Source: Curtobacterium sp. GC_Cur_3
GTDB taxonomy: Bacteria; Actinomycetota; Actinomycetes; Actinomycetales; Microbacteriaceae
Direction: 5' to 3'
Length of the DNA stretch: 64,000 nucleotides
Assembly: GCF_026544205.1 (NCBI RefSeq)
Contig: NZ_JALNUI010000019.1
Coordinates: forward strand, 16,599 to 80,598
Position numbers and translations under genes: made by a program
In this document: one piece after another, positions 37,761 to 46,740 of the stretch
How the letters are laid out: each line of letters begins with the position of its first letter
Numbering within the stretch: position 1 is the first letter of the stretch
The notes under the pieces: model-generated
What the model was told of the DNA's origin: nothing
The model's database searches: none
What the model saw: the letters and a program-made list of their open reading frames with translations, nothing else

Positions 37761-38710
37761 GCACCCTCGACATCGCCGTCGTCGGATCCGGCTACATGGG
37801 CGGCGGGATCGCCCAGGTCCTCGCGCTCGCCGGCCACACCGTCCGCATCGCCGACGTCTCCGGCGAGATCGCCCGGGCGAACCTCGACCGGCTGCTCGTC
37901 GAGACGCAGCAGTTCGTCGACGACGGGCTCTTCCCCGCCGACGCCGTCGAGCGTGTGCGCGAACACCTCAGCGCCGCCGAGAGCATCGAGGACGCGGTCG
38001 CCACGGCCGACTTCATCGAGGAGGCCGTGCCCGAGAAGCTCGCGATCAAACACGAGACCCTCCGACGGATCACGGCTGCTGCCCGGCCCGACGCGGTGAC
38101 CGGCTCGAACACGTCGACGATCCTCATCGAGTCCCTCGCCGAGGCCGTCACCGGTCCCGAGCGGTTCCTCGGGGTCCACTTCTCCAACCCCGCGCCCTTC
38201 ATCCCGGGCGTCGAGCTCATCCCGCACCCGACCACCGGGGACCACGCGGTCCAGGTCGCCGAGGCGGTGGTCGCCGCGACGGGCAAGCAGTCGGCGCGGG
38301 TGAAGGACTCCACCGGCTTCGTGCTGAACCGGCTGCAGTACGCCCTGTTCGAGGAGGCGACGAAGATCGCCGACGAGGGCATCGCGACCCCGGACGACAT
38401 CGACACGATCGTCCGGACGACGTTCGGGTTCCGCCTGCCGTTCTTCGGTCCGTTCGCGATCGCCGACATGGCCGGGCTCGACGTCTACGCCTTCTGCTTC
38501 GAGTCGCTGCAGACCCGCTGGCCGGAGCGCTTCGCCACGCCGTCGTCGCTCCAGCAGCACGTCGACGCCGGGGAGCTCGGCACGAAGTCCGGTGCCGGGT
38601 ACCTGCAGGTGCCGGCCGACCGCACGCCGGAGCTCGTCGCCTACCGCAACCGTGCCTACGTCGCCATGCAGAAGCTCCTCGACGAGCTCGGCCCGGCACC
38701 GATCCACTGA
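37757..38710 (+). CDS. 3-hydroxyacyl-CoA dehydrogenase-family NAD-binding oxidoreductase
   Basis: A 317-aa protein with NAD-binding GSGYMGGGIAQVLALAG at residues 10-26, the catalytic-type SNTSTILIESLA and HFSNPAPFIPGVELI segments, and a C-terminal dimerisation domain beginning KDSTGFVLNRLQYALFEEA. Members oxidise hydroxyacyl-CoA, L-gulonate, carnitine or other 3-hydroxy acids. In this operon, with no acyl-CoA enzymes, oxidation of a hydroxy sugar acid at C3 is more likely. The ATG overlaps the upstream stop by 4 bases with AAGGAG before it. Confidence 0.86.
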   Translation: MSTLDIAVVGSGYMGGGIAQVLALAGHTVRIADVSGEIARANLDRLLVETQQFVDDGLFPADAVERVREHLSAAESIEDAVATADFIEEAVPEKLAIKHETLRRITAAARPDAVTGSNTSTILIESLAEAVTGPERFLGVHFSNPAPFIPGVELIPHPTTGDHAVQVAEAVVAATGKQSARVKDSTGFVLNRLQYALFEEATKIADEGIATPDDIDTIVRTTFGFRLPFFGPFAIADMAGLDVYAFCFESLQTRWPERFATPSSLQQHVDAGELGTKSGAGYLQVPADRTPELVAYRNRAYVAMQKLLDELGPAPIH

Positions 38711-38721
38711 GGGCGGCGACC

Positions 38722-39492
38722 ATGACCACCCAGCAGCACCAGCGCCGCACGGTCGTCCTCACCGGGGCGGCGTCCCCGCGGGGCATCGGCCGCGCCACCG
38801 CACATCACCTGGCCGAGGCCGGTTGGGACGTCGGCGTCATCGACCTCGACCACGACGCGTCCGAGGCCGTCGCCGCCGAGGTCCGTGACGCCCACGGGGT
38901 CCGTGCCGTCGGGGTCGGGGCCGACGTCAGTGACGAGACCGCCGTGCGCGCCGCCTTCGACACGATCGAGGCCGAGCTCTCGCCGCTCGTCGCCCTCGTG
39001 AACCTGGCGGGCGTCTCGTCCGCGCACGCCTACCTCGACCTGCCGCCCGGGGAGTGGCACCGCGTGCTGTCGATCAACCTCGACGGCGTGCACTTCGCGA
39101 GCCTGCGGGCAGCGGAGTCGATGGTGCGGAACGGGTACGGCCGGATCGTCAACCTGTCGTCGGTCTCCGCGCAGCGCGGGGGCGGCACGTTCAGCAAGAC
39201 GCCGTACACCGTCGCGAAGGCCGGGGTGATCGGGCTGACCCGTGGTCTCGCCCGCGAGCTCGGCCCGCACGGGGTGACCGTGAACGCGATCGCCCCCGGA
39301 CCGATCGACACCGACATCATGGGCGGGACCCTGACCGAGGAGCGCAAGACGGCCATGGCGGCCGACGGTGTGCTGCCCCGGATCGGCACCCCGCGCGACA
39401 TCGCGGCCGCGGTCGCGTACCTCATCGGCGAGGACGCCGGGTTCGTCACGGGCCAGACGCTCAACGTCGACGGCGGCCTCTACATGCACTAG
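38722..39492 (+). CDS. Short-chain dehydrogenase/reductase (FabG-like)
   Basis: A 256-aa classical SDR: TGAASPRGIGRA cofactor motif, NLAGV, catalytic Ser in NLSSVSAQ, and YTVAK (Tyr-x-x-x-Lys), then APGPIDTDIM and the GQTLNVDGG end. It is expected to be NAD(P)-dependent and to oxidise or reduce a polyol or sugar intermediate of the operon. It starts 11 bases after the previous stop. Confidence 0.88.
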   Translation: MTTQQHQRRTVVLTGAASPRGIGRATAHHLAEAGWDVGVIDLDHDASEAVAAEVRDAHGVRAVGVGADVSDETAVRAAFDTIEAELSPLVALVNLAGVSSAHAYLDLPPGEWHRVLSINLDGVHFASLRAAESMVRNGYGRIVNLSSVSAQRGGGTFSKTPYTVAKAGVIGLTRGLARELGPHGVTVNAIAPGPIDTDIMGGTLTEERKTAMAADGVLPRIGTPRDIAAAVAYLIGEDAGFVTGQTLNVDGGLYMH

Positions 39493-39538
39493 GGCCCAGC
39501 GGCCCCCACCCACACCGTGCTCGCAAAGGAGCGAACCC

Positions 39539-40927
39539 GTGTCACTTCCCCCTGCCCCCGCGCTCGGGTCGACGAACGACCCCGGCCTGAAGTCCGCCAT
39601 CGGCAAGGCGACGAAGCACCTCATGCCGATGCTGGTGATCCTGTACTTCGTCGCCTTCCTCGACCGCACGAACGTCGGGTTCGCCGAGGAGGCCCTGCGC
39701 GTCGACCGCGGCATCTCGGACGCCGCCTTCGCCCTCGGCGCCGGCATCTTCTTCATCGGCTACGCGATCTTCGAGATCCCGTCGAACCTGCTGCTCAAGC
39801 GGTTCGGTGCCCGCTTCTGGCTCGCCCGCATCGCGATCACGTGGGGCATCGTCGCCGCGCTGTTCGCCTTCACGACGAACGACACGATGTTCATCGTGCT
39901 GCGCTTCATCCTCGGCGTGACCGAGGCGGGCCTGTTCCCCGGCGTGATCATGTACCTGTCCGAGTGGTTCCCGAACAAGGTCCGCGTGCGGATGTTCGCG
40001 ATCTTCTACCTGGCGCAGCCGTTCTCACAGATGATCGGCGCCCCGCTCTCCGGCGGCCTGATCAGCGTCGGCGACCAGGTCACCCCGTTCCACGGCTGGC
40101 AGGTGATGTTCGCCGGTGAGGGCGTCCTCGCGGTGCTCGCCGGCATCGCGGCCGTGGTCTTCCTGACGAACAGTCCGCAGCAGGCGAAGTGGCTGGAGCC
40201 GGGGGAGAAGGCGTCCCTGACCGCGGCCATGGAGCGCGAGGACACCGCCCGCACCGAGGACGGCCCGACGGGCATCTGGAAGGCGATGGCGAGCGGCCGC
40301 GTCTGGTACTTCACGATCATCTACTTCTGCCTGCAGGTCGCCGTCTACGGCACCACGTTCTACCTGCCGCAGCAGGTGTCCTCGCTCCTCGGGCAGGACG
40401 TCGGCTGGCAGGTCGGGCTCGTCACCGCGATCCCGTGGCTGGTGGGCCTGGTCGCCTGCTACCTGATCGGCTCGCGGGCGGACACGGTGGGTCGTCGTCG
40501 CCGCTGGGGCACGCTGTTCTACGTCACGACCGGCCTGTCGATCCTCGGGTCGGCGTGGGCGGGAGCGAACGAGCAGCCCGTCCTCGGCATCGTCTTCATC
40601 ACCCTGGCCGTCGCGAGCTTCCTCTCCGTCGGGCCGATCACGTGGGCGTACCCGACGGCGTTCCTCACCGGGGCCGCCGCGGCCGCGGGCATCGGCCTGA
40701 TCAACTCGCTCGGCAACCTCGGCGGGTTCGTCGCCCCGATCATGCGCACCGCGATCAACGAGGTGGTCCCGACCGACAGCGGCGCGTTCGGCATCGTCTC
40801 GCTCGGCGTGCTGGCCTTCGTCGCCGCGGTGATGATCGCCTGCACGAGGTTCTTCCGGGGCTCCCGAGCGGACGACCTGCTCGACACGTCCCACGTCCGC
40901 ACGACCGACACAGGAGCACGACGATGA
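39539..40927 (+). CDS. MFS transporter, anion:cation symporter type
   Basis: A 462-aa importer with about 12 membrane helices. Signature segments are YFVAFLDRTNVGFA, FEIPSNLLLKRFGARFWLAR and GVTEAGLFPGVIMYLSEWF, typical of the ACS family that takes up hexonates, hexuronates, tartrate and similar organic anions. GTG start at 39539 with AAAGGAG upstream. The ATG of the kinase gene overlaps its stop by 4 bases. The family supports an acidic sugar as the operon substrate. Confidence 0.88.
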   Translation: MSLPPAPALGSTNDPGLKSAIGKATKHLMPMLVILYFVAFLDRTNVGFAEEALRVDRGISDAAFALGAGIFFIGYAIFEIPSNLLLKRFGARFWLARIAITWGIVAALFAFTTNDTMFIVLRFILGVTEAGLFPGVIMYLSEWFPNKVRVRMFAIFYLAQPFSQMIGAPLSGGLISVGDQVTPFHGWQVMFAGEGVLAVLAGIAAVVFLTNSPQQAKWLEPGEKASLTAAMEREDTARTEDGPTGIWKAMASGRVWYFTIIYFCLQVAVYGTTFYLPQQVSSLLGQDVGWQVGLVTAIPWLVGLVACYLIGSRADTVGRRRRWGTLFYVTTGLSILGSAWAGANEQPVLGIVFITLAVASFLSVGPITWAYPTAFLTGAAAAAGIGLINSLGNLGGFVAPIMRTAINEVVPTDSGAFGIVSLGVLAFVAAVMIACTRFFRGSRADDLLDTSHVRTTDTGARR

Positions 40928-42630
40928 CCCGGCTGTTCAACGACCCGGCGGACTTCGCCGACGAGATGGTGGACGGCTTCGTCGCCGCGAACCAGTCCCG
41001 CGTCCGGAAGGTGCACGGCGGGGTCGCCCGCTCCACGGCGAGCCCGGACGGCACGGTCGCCCTGGTGATCGGTGGCGGCTCCGGCCACTACCCGGCGTTC
41101 GGCGGGCTCGTCGGGCACGGCCTCGCTGCGGGGGCGGCGATGGGGAACCTGTTCGCCAGCCCGTCCGCGCAGCAGGTCACCGCGGTCGCGAAGGCCTCCG
41201 AGCACGGCGGCGGGGTGCTGCTGTCCTACGGCAACTACGCCGGCGACGTGCTGAACTTCGACGCCGCCGAACGGGCCCTCCGTGACGCGGGCATCGAGGT
41301 CCGCACGGTCCGCGTCACCGACGACGTCGCCTCCGCCAGCGCGGACGAAGCGTCCAAGCGTCGTGGCATCGCGGGGGACCTCTGCGTCTTCAAGGTCGCC
41401 GGCGCCGCCGCCGAACAGGGCCTGACCCTGGAGGAGGTCACCGCGATCGCCGAACGGGCCAATGACCGCACCCGGTCCTTCGGGGTCGCGTTCTCCGGCT
41501 GCTCCCTCCCCGGCGCTGACGAGCCGCTGTTCACGGTCCCCGAGGGGCGCATGGCCATCGGGATGGGCATCCACGGGGAGCGGGGGATCGACGAAGCCGA
41601 CGTCCCGAGCGCCGCGGACCTGACGCGTCTCCTGGTGGAGCGCCTGCTCGACGAGGTCCCGTCCGGCGTGGCGCTGCCGGGGGCGCACGTCGTGCCGATC
41701 CTGAACGGGCTGGGGAGCGTGAAGTACGAGGAGCTCTTCGTCGTCTACGCCACCGTCCAGCGGCTGCTCGAGGACGCGGGCGCGGTGATCGTGGAGCCCG
41801 AGGTCGGGGAGCTCGTCACGAGCTTCGACATGGCCGGCGTCTCGCTCACGCTCTTCTGGCCGGACGCGGAACTCGAACAGCTCTGGGCAGCACCGACTGA
41901 CACCCCCGCCTACCGCAAGGGCGGCGCCGTCCCGCAGGAGCGGCTCCCCGAGGACGTCCTCACCGCAGACGTCGCCCCGCCGATCGGACCCGCATCCGAC
42001 GCCTCCCGCACCTCCGGGCAGCGCCTGGTCGAGGTCGTCGCCGCCGTGCGCCGGGTCGTCGACGACCACGCCGACGAGCTCGGCAGGCTGGACGCGGTCG
42101 CCGGTGACGGGGACCACGGCATCGGGATGCAGCGTGGTTCCACGGCTGCCGACGCTGCGGCGCGCGACGCAGCGGCCCGAGGTGCCGGTGCGGGCACGGT
42201 CCTCGCCATCGCGGGAGACGCCTGGTCCGACAAGGCCGGTGGCACGTCCGGCGCGATCTGGGGTGCCGCCCTGGAGGCTCTGGGCCGGGTCCTCGGCGAC
42301 ACCGACCGGCCCGACGCGGCCACCGTCCAGACCGCGGTGCACGCCGCCACCGACGCCGTCCTCGCCTTCGGCGCGGTCGTCGGCGACAAGACCATGGTCG
42401 ACGCCCTCGTCCCCTTCGACGCGGTGTTGTCCCAGCGGCTCGATGCCGGCGTCCCGCTCCGTGAGGCGTGGCGGGCTGCCGCGGACGCCGCACGGGAGGC
42501 CGCCGACGGCACCGCCGCGCTGCTGCCGCGCATGGGACGGGCCCGGACGCACGCCGAGCACGCCGTCGGCACGCCGGACCCCGGCGCGGTGTCGTTCGCG
42601 CTCATCGTCGACGCGGTCGCCGCGTGCTGA
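40924..42630 (+). CDS. Dihydroxyacetone-kinase family protein, DhaK-DhaL fusion (possible erythrulose kinase)
   Basis: ATP-dependent ketose kinase of 568 aa. The DhaK part (1-335) has GGGSGHYPAFGG, the active-site Asp in YAGDVLNF and substrate-anchoring His217 in GIHGERG. The DhaL part (365-568) has Mg/ATP motifs DGDHGIGM (395-402) and SDKAGGTSGAIWG. Single-chain DhaKL proteins phosphorylate dihydroxyacetone, glyceraldehyde or D-/L-erythrulose. Paired with a divergent triosephosphate-isomerase homologue, the L-erythrulose kinase role known from mycobacterial tetritol catabolism is plausible. It overlaps the neighbouring genes at both ends (4 and 7 bases). Confidence 0.88.
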   Translation: MTRLFNDPADFADEMVDGFVAANQSRVRKVHGGVARSTASPDGTVALVIGGGSGHYPAFGGLVGHGLAAGAAMGNLFASPSAQQVTAVAKASEHGGGVLLSYGNYAGDVLNFDAAERALRDAGIEVRTVRVTDDVASASADEASKRRGIAGDLCVFKVAGAAAEQGLTLEEVTAIAERANDRTRSFGVAFSGCSLPGADEPLFTVPEGRMAIGMGIHGERGIDEADVPSAADLTRLLVERLLDEVPSGVALPGAHVVPILNGLGSVKYEELFVVYATVQRLLEDAGAVIVEPEVGELVTSFDMAGVSLTLFWPDAELEQLWAAPTDTPAYRKGGAVPQERLPEDVLTADVAPPIGPASDASRTSGQRLVEVVAAVRRVVDDHADELGRLDAVAGDGDHGIGMQRGSTAADAAARDAAARGAGAGTVLAIAGDAWSDKAGGTSGAIWGAALEALGRVLGDTDRPDAATVQTAVHAATDAVLAFGAVVGDKTMVDALVPFDAVLSQRLDAGVPLREAWRAAADAAREAADGTAALLPRMGRARTHAEHAVGTPDPGAVSFALIVDAVAAC

Positions 42631-43385
42631 CGATCGGCGTCTCGCTGAAGATGTACCTCGGCCATGCGCACACGGTCGCGTGGGCCGAGGCGGTCGCCGA
42701 CGTCGCCCGGACGCACCCCGCCCTGACCGAGGGCGTCGTGGAGGTCTTCGTCGCGCCGACCTTCCCGGCACTCGTGCCGGTGCGGCAGGCGCTCGCGGGC
42801 TCGGGCGTGCTGCTCGCGGCGCAGGACCTCGCGACCGCCGACGAGGGCGCCTTCACCGGCGAGGTCTCCGGGCGCGAGCTCGCAGAGATCGGCGTCGACC
42901 TCGTCGAGATCGGCCACGCGGAGCGGCGCTCGCTGTTCCACGAGGACGACGCGACGGTCGCGGCGAAGGTGCGCGCCGCGTTCCGCAACCAGCTGCGGCC
43001 GCTGGTCTGCGTCGGGGAGCCGAGCCGAGCCTCCGTCCCGGACACCATCGCCACGGTGACTACCCAGCTCGACCGCGCCCTCGGGCCCGCCGTGGCGGAC
43101 GGTTTCGCGAGTCCGGTCGTCGTCGCGTACGAGCCGGTCTGGGCCATCGGGGCTGCGCAGCCGGCGCCGGACGACCACGTCGTCGCGGTGCTCGCCGGCG
43201 TCGACGCCGCGCTGGCCACCCGTCCGGCGCTCGCGGGGAGCGTCGCGATCTACGGCGGCAGTGCTGGTCCGGGGCTGCTCACCCGCGGGCGGGGGCGGAT
43301 CGGCGGGCTGTTCCTCGGCCGGTCCGCCCACGACCCGGAGGCGGTGCGGAGCGTCCTCGACGAGGCGCTGGCCCTGCACCGCTGA
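42624..43385 (+). CDS. Divergent triosephosphate-isomerase homologue (possible erythrulose-1-phosphate isomerase)
   Basis: A 253-aa TIM-barrel. Active-site residues are present: Lys9 in SLKMYLG, His98 in EIGHAERR and Glu170 in AYEPVWAIG, with IYGGSAGPG as the phosphate-binding loop. The housekeeping NWKMN start is replaced by SLKMY and AQN by AQD, so this is probably not the glycolytic enzyme. TIM homologues next to DhaKL kinases convert L-erythrulose 1-phosphate to D-erythrulose 4-phosphate (LerI/EryH type). GTG start at 42624, overlapping the kinase stop. Last gene of the operon. Confidence 0.82.
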   Translation: MLTIGVSLKMYLGHAHTVAWAEAVADVARTHPALTEGVVEVFVAPTFPALVPVRQALAGSGVLLAAQDLATADEGAFTGEVSGRELAEIGVDLVEIGHAERRSLFHEDDATVAAKVRAAFRNQLRPLVCVGEPSRASVPDTIATVTTQLDRALGPAVADGFASPVVVAYEPVWAIGAAQPAPDDHVVAVLAGVDAALATRPALAGSVAIYGGSAGPGLLTRGRGRIGGLFLGRSAHDPEAVRSVLDEALALHR

Positions 43386-43399
43386 GGTCGTCCACGGAC

Positions 43400-43795
43400 C
43401 TAGCTGGCGGCCGAGTCCTCGGCGTCGTCCGTGCGGCTGGTCTCGGCGTCGGCCCTGTCGTCCGCGTCGCTCGACCCGACGCCCTTGAGGTCCGAGCGGG
43501 TGTTGGCGTGGATCGGCTCGCTGTGCCCGAAGGTGCGCGCGGCCGCGCGGAGGCGCTCGACGAAGTCGCCGTCCTCGTCCTCGAGCTGGTCGTCGTCGGC
43601 GTCCTCGACCACGACCTCGCTGGTCGGGCCGATCAGGATCTTCGTCGTGGTGCGCGTGCCGTCCGGTGCGATCGCCGGCACCGCGACGGTGTCGGCTCGG
43701 TCGCCGCCGGCGAGGGCGGCCGCGTACTCGATCACGGCGTCGGCGATGTCGTCGCCGGTCAGGATCGTGGTGTTGTCGTAGTGGATGTGTTTCAT
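43400..43795 (-). CDS. Small acidic protein of unknown function
   Basis: A 131-aa protein I cannot assign. The N-terminal half looks folded (MKHIHYDNTTILTGDDIADAVIEYAA, then a strand-rich TKILIGPTSEVVVEDADDD). The C-terminal half is polar and acidic (SDADDRADAETSRTDDAEDS). The ATG at 43795 is chosen by the conserved-looking start; an AGAGGG-type site lies upstream. It converges with the triosephosphate-isomerase homologue, whose stop is 15 bases away, and shares a strand with the response regulator upstream. Confidence 0.65.
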   Translation of the reverse strand: MKHIHYDNTTILTGDDIADAVIEYAAALAGGDRADTVAVPAIAPDGTRTTTKILIGPTSEVVVEDADDDQLEDEDGDFVERLRAAARTFGHSEPIHANTRSDLKGVGSSDADDRADAETSRTDDAEDSAAS

Positions 43796-43883
43796 CGTTC
43801 CCTCTCTCCGTCCATCTTGGCGCGGAACCGGGCAGCCGTCTTCCAGCCGCCGCGCGATCCGCACAGGACGGTGCGCAGCGGCG

Positions 43884-44552
43884 TCACTCCCGGGCGCCGG
43901 CGAGCCCGTGGTCGTTCGCGTAGACGACGAGCTGCACCCGGTCGCGCAGCCCGAGCTTGCCGAGCACGCTGCTGAGCTGGGTCTTCACGGTCGACTCGGT
44001 GACGAACTCGCGCGCCGAGATCTCGCTGTTCGACAGGCCGCGTGCCGCCCAGCCGAAGACGATCCGCTCCCGCTCGGTCAGGGTGCCGAACTCGACCGGC
44101 TGCGGGGTCGGTGCCCGTTCGACGTCCTGCCCGAACAGCTGCGCGAGGTCGTTCGGGGCGATCACCGAGCTGCCCTCGTGCACGGCCCGGACCGCGGCGA
44201 ACAGGAACGACGGCGTCGCGTCCTTGAGCAGGAACCCGCTCGCGCCGAGCCGGATCGCGGTCGCGGCGGCGGGGTCGAGGCCGAAGGTGGTGAGCACGAT
44301 GACCCGGGGCAGGGGGTCCGGGAAGGTGCCGTCGAACAGTCGGCGGACGGTCTCGAGGCCGTCCGTCCGGGGCATCCGCATGTCGAGCAGGACGATGTCC
44401 GGGTGCAGCTCGGCGACCAGCGTCAGGGCCTCGGCACCGTCGGAGGCCTCACCGACGACCTCCATGTCCTCCTGCGCGTCGAGGACCACGCGGAGGCCGG
44501 CGCGGAACAGTGCCTGGTCGTCCGTCAGCAGGATCCGGATGGGCGTGGTCAC
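43884..44552 (-). CDS. NarL/LuxR-type response regulator
   Basis: A 222-aa two-component regulator. The receiver domain has DDQ at 11-13, phospho-acceptor Asp57 in VLLDMRMPRTDG, Thr in LTTFG and Lys in LLKD. The C-terminal LuxR helix-turn-helix contains LTERERIVFGWAARGLSNSE and STVKTQLSSVLGKLGLRDRV. GTG start overlapping the kinase stop by 4 bases. Last gene of the alr-ddl operon. Confidence 0.93.
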   Translation of the reverse strand: MTTPIRILLTDDQALFRAGLRVVLDAQEDMEVVGEASDGAEALTLVAELHPDIVLLDMRMPRTDGLETVRRLFDGTFPDPLPRVIVLTTFGLDPAAATAIRLGASGFLLKDATPSFLFAAVRAVHEGSSVIAPNDLAQLFGQDVERAPTPQPVEFGTLTERERIVFGWAARGLSNSEISAREFVTESTVKTQLSSVLGKLGLRDRVQLVVYANDHGLAGARE

Positions 44553-45739
44553 GGGGTGACTCCTTCGTCGCGGTCGAGCGGGATGCGGGCACGGGCGGCG
44601 AAGACGTCCTCGACGACCGCCGCGTCGAAGGACCCGTCGAGGGCGGCCAGGCGGGAGCGCATGCCGGCGATGCCCCGCCCTGAGCCGCCGGTCGCCCCGG
44701 TGCCGACGCGGTTCTCGACGTCGAGCACGACGTCGCCCGAGCGCCAGGTCTCGCGGACCGTGACCGGCTGCCCCGGGGCCCCGTGCCGCAGCGCGTTCGT
44801 GAGCATCTCCTGGAGCACCCGGCGGATCGCGGTGCCGGTGTCCGAGCGCATCGCCCTCGGGGTGCCGCGGACCGTGCGGTCGACCTCGACACCGGCGTCG
44901 CGGATGCCCTGCACGATCTCCTCGAGCGAGCCAGGGTCCACGCGGTCGCCGGTGCCGTCGATGTGACCGAGCACCTGTCGGACCTCGAGCAGGGAGCTAC
45001 GGGCGGTGCTGGCGATGGTGGCGCTCACCTCGCGGATCCGTGCTTCGTCGTGCAGGAACGGCACCGAGTCGGCCTGGGCGATGATGACGGCGAGGGAGTG
45101 GCCCACGACGTCGTGGACGTCCCGGGCGATGGCACCGCGGATGCGTTCCGACTCGGCCTCGTCGACGGCGCGCGTGGCGACCTCCTCGGCCTGCACGCGG
45201 AGTTCGGACTCACGCACGCGCAGCGCGGACTCCCGGTTGCGCGACGTCAGCGACCGGACGGCCAGACCTGTCGCCCACACGACGAGCAGGGACGCCACCG
45301 GTGCGGCGAGGGCGATCAGCGCCTGGTCGAGCGGCCCGTTGACGAGCAGCGCGAACCGGAAGCCGGTGGTGGCGAGGTACACGGTCGCACCGACGCCCGC
45401 GACGACGGCCAGGGCGCCGGACAGGACGACCTCGACCTTGTTGCCGACGATGACCGTCGTGCCGACGACGACGTAGAGCGCGATGTCGACCAGCGACGGT
45501 CGCTCGGAGCCGATGACCTGCACGGCGCCCAGCACGACGACCGCGAACATCGAGCCGGAGGGGGAGATCCGACGGACGGCGATCGCGACGACGGCGAGCA
45601 CGACCGCCCAGGTGCTCGCCTGCTCCAGCTCGACGTCCACCGGGGCGATGAACACCAGGCCGGCGACGAGCCCGAGGGCCAGGTCGATGACGACGGAAGC
45701 GGGCGCGATCGCCCTGATGAACCCCCGCCGATCGGTCAC
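44549..45739 (-). CDS. DesK/NarX-type sensor histidine kinase
   Basis: A 396-aa membrane kinase with about five to six membrane segments in residues 8-185. The dimerisation/phosphorylation helix carries His in ARDVHDVVGHSLAVIIAQA, and the HATPase_c domain has EMLTNALRHG and GRGIAGMRSRLAALDG. GTG at 45739 is fixed by a 4-base overlap with the ligase stop; the longer frame upstream is a shadow. There is no extracellular sensor domain, so it probably senses a membrane or lipid-linked signal. Confidence 0.92.
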   Translation of the reverse strand: MTDRRGFIRAIAPASVVIDLALGLVAGLVFIAPVDVELEQASTWAVVLAVVAIAVRRISPSGSMFAVVVLGAVQVIGSERPSLVDIALYVVVGTTVIVGNKVEVVLSGALAVVAGVGATVYLATTGFRFALLVNGPLDQALIALAAPVASLLVVWATGLAVRSLTSRNRESALRVRESELRVQAEEVATRAVDEAESERIRGAIARDVHDVVGHSLAVIIAQADSVPFLHDEARIREVSATIASTARSSLLEVRQVLGHIDGTGDRVDPGSLEEIVQGIRDAGVEVDRTVRGTPRAMRSDTGTAIRRVLQEMLTNALRHGAPGQPVTVRETWRSGDVVLDVENRVGTGATGGSGRGIAGMRSRLAALDGSFDAAVVEDVFAARARIPLDRDEGVTP

Positions 45740-46740
45740 CACGCGATCATCGCACGGGCGCGTCCGGTCGTCGCGAGCAGGGCGGCAACGAGGTCGACGT
45801 ACGGCAGACCCGTCGCGGCGAACATCCGCGGGACCTGCGACTGCTCGGTGAACCCCGGCGCCGTGTTCACCTCGTTCAGCACGACGCCGGTCGGGGTCAC
45901 GAAGAAGTCGAAGCGGGCGACGCCGGCACACCCGAGCACGTCGTAGAGCGTCCGCGCGGCCTGCTCGAGTCGGGCGTGCTCCTCGGGACTGATCCGTGCG
46001 GGGACCGTGAAGTCGGCCGAGCCGTCGTACTTCTGCTCGCGGCCGAAGACCTCGCCGTGACGGACCCCGATCTCGAGCGTCGACCCCGCACGCACGCGGC
46101 CGTCGCGGTCGCGGAACAGCGCGATGTCGACCTCGCGACCGGTGACGAAGGCCTCGACGAGTGCGTGCTCGCCGGCCGAGAACGCCCGGTCCAGGGCGAC
46201 CCCGAGGTCAGCGAGGTCCCGGACGACGGAGACGCCGTTGCTCGAACCGCCCGTCGTCGGCTTGACCACGACGGGGAGCTGCACGGCGACGGCGGGGAGG
46301 TCGTCACGAGCCGCACCCGGCCCGGCGGTGTCGTCCCGGTGCACGAGCTGCCCGGGCGCTGTGCGGATGCCGACCGCCTCGGCGATGGTCTTCGTCACCC
46401 ACTTGTCGATCCCGAGTGCCCCGGCGCGGACCGGTGACCCGACGAACGGCACGCCGAGCAGTCCGAGGAGCCCGGCGATCGCGCCGTCCTCGCCGCCGAC
46501 GCCGTGCAGGACGGGGAACGCCACGTCGCCCGACGTCAGGACGGCCACCGCGTCGGTCGGGGAGAGCGTGGTGCCGTGCTCGTCGACCCACCCGCCGGAC
46601 CGGTCGATCGTGAGCGGGACCGCGTCGTGTCCGAGCTGCCGCAGCGCCCGGGTGACCGCCGCGGCCGAGGCGAGGGAGACGTCGTGCTCGTCGTTGGCAC
46701 CGCCGCCGATGACGGCGACGGTCTGCTGGGCGTCACGCAC
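45736..46740 (-). CDS. ddl: D-alanine--D-alanine ligase family ATP-grasp enzyme
   Basis: A 334-aa ligase. The N-terminal GGGANDEHDVSLASA is the Ddl substrate loop. The ATP-grasp part has VVKPTTGGSSNGVSVV, REQKYDGSADFTVPA (omega loop with Lys-Tyr) and NEVNTAPGFTEQSQVP. The Lys-Tyr pair is the D-Ala-D-Ala type; depsipeptide (D-lactate) ligases carry a His there. It is shorter than the usual housekeeping actinobacterial Ddl (about 360-370 aa), so it may be an additional copy. GTG start at 46740, inside the last codons of the racemase gene (8-base overlap). Confidence 0.88.
   Translation of the reverse strand: MRDAQQTVAVIGGGANDEHDVSLASAAAVTRALRQLGHDAVPLTIDRSGGWVDEHGTTLSPTDAVAVLTSGDVAFPVLHGVGGEDGAIAGLLGLLGVPFVGSPVRAGALGIDKWVTKTIAEAVGIRTAPGQLVHRDDTAGPGAARDDLPAVAVQLPVVVKPTTGGSSNGVSVVRDLADLGVALDRAFSAGEHALVEAFVTGREVDIALFRDRDGRVRAGSTLEIGVRHGEVFGREQKYDGSADFTVPARISPEEHARLEQAARTLYDVLGCAGVARFDFFVTPTGVVLNEVNTAPGFTEQSQVPRMFAATGLPYVDLVAALLATTGRARAMIAW

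Noticed and set aside
42624..43385. Housekeeping triosephosphate isomerase
   Set aside because: It sits in a catabolic operon rather than with gap and pgk, and has SLKMY in place of the near-invariant NWKMN.
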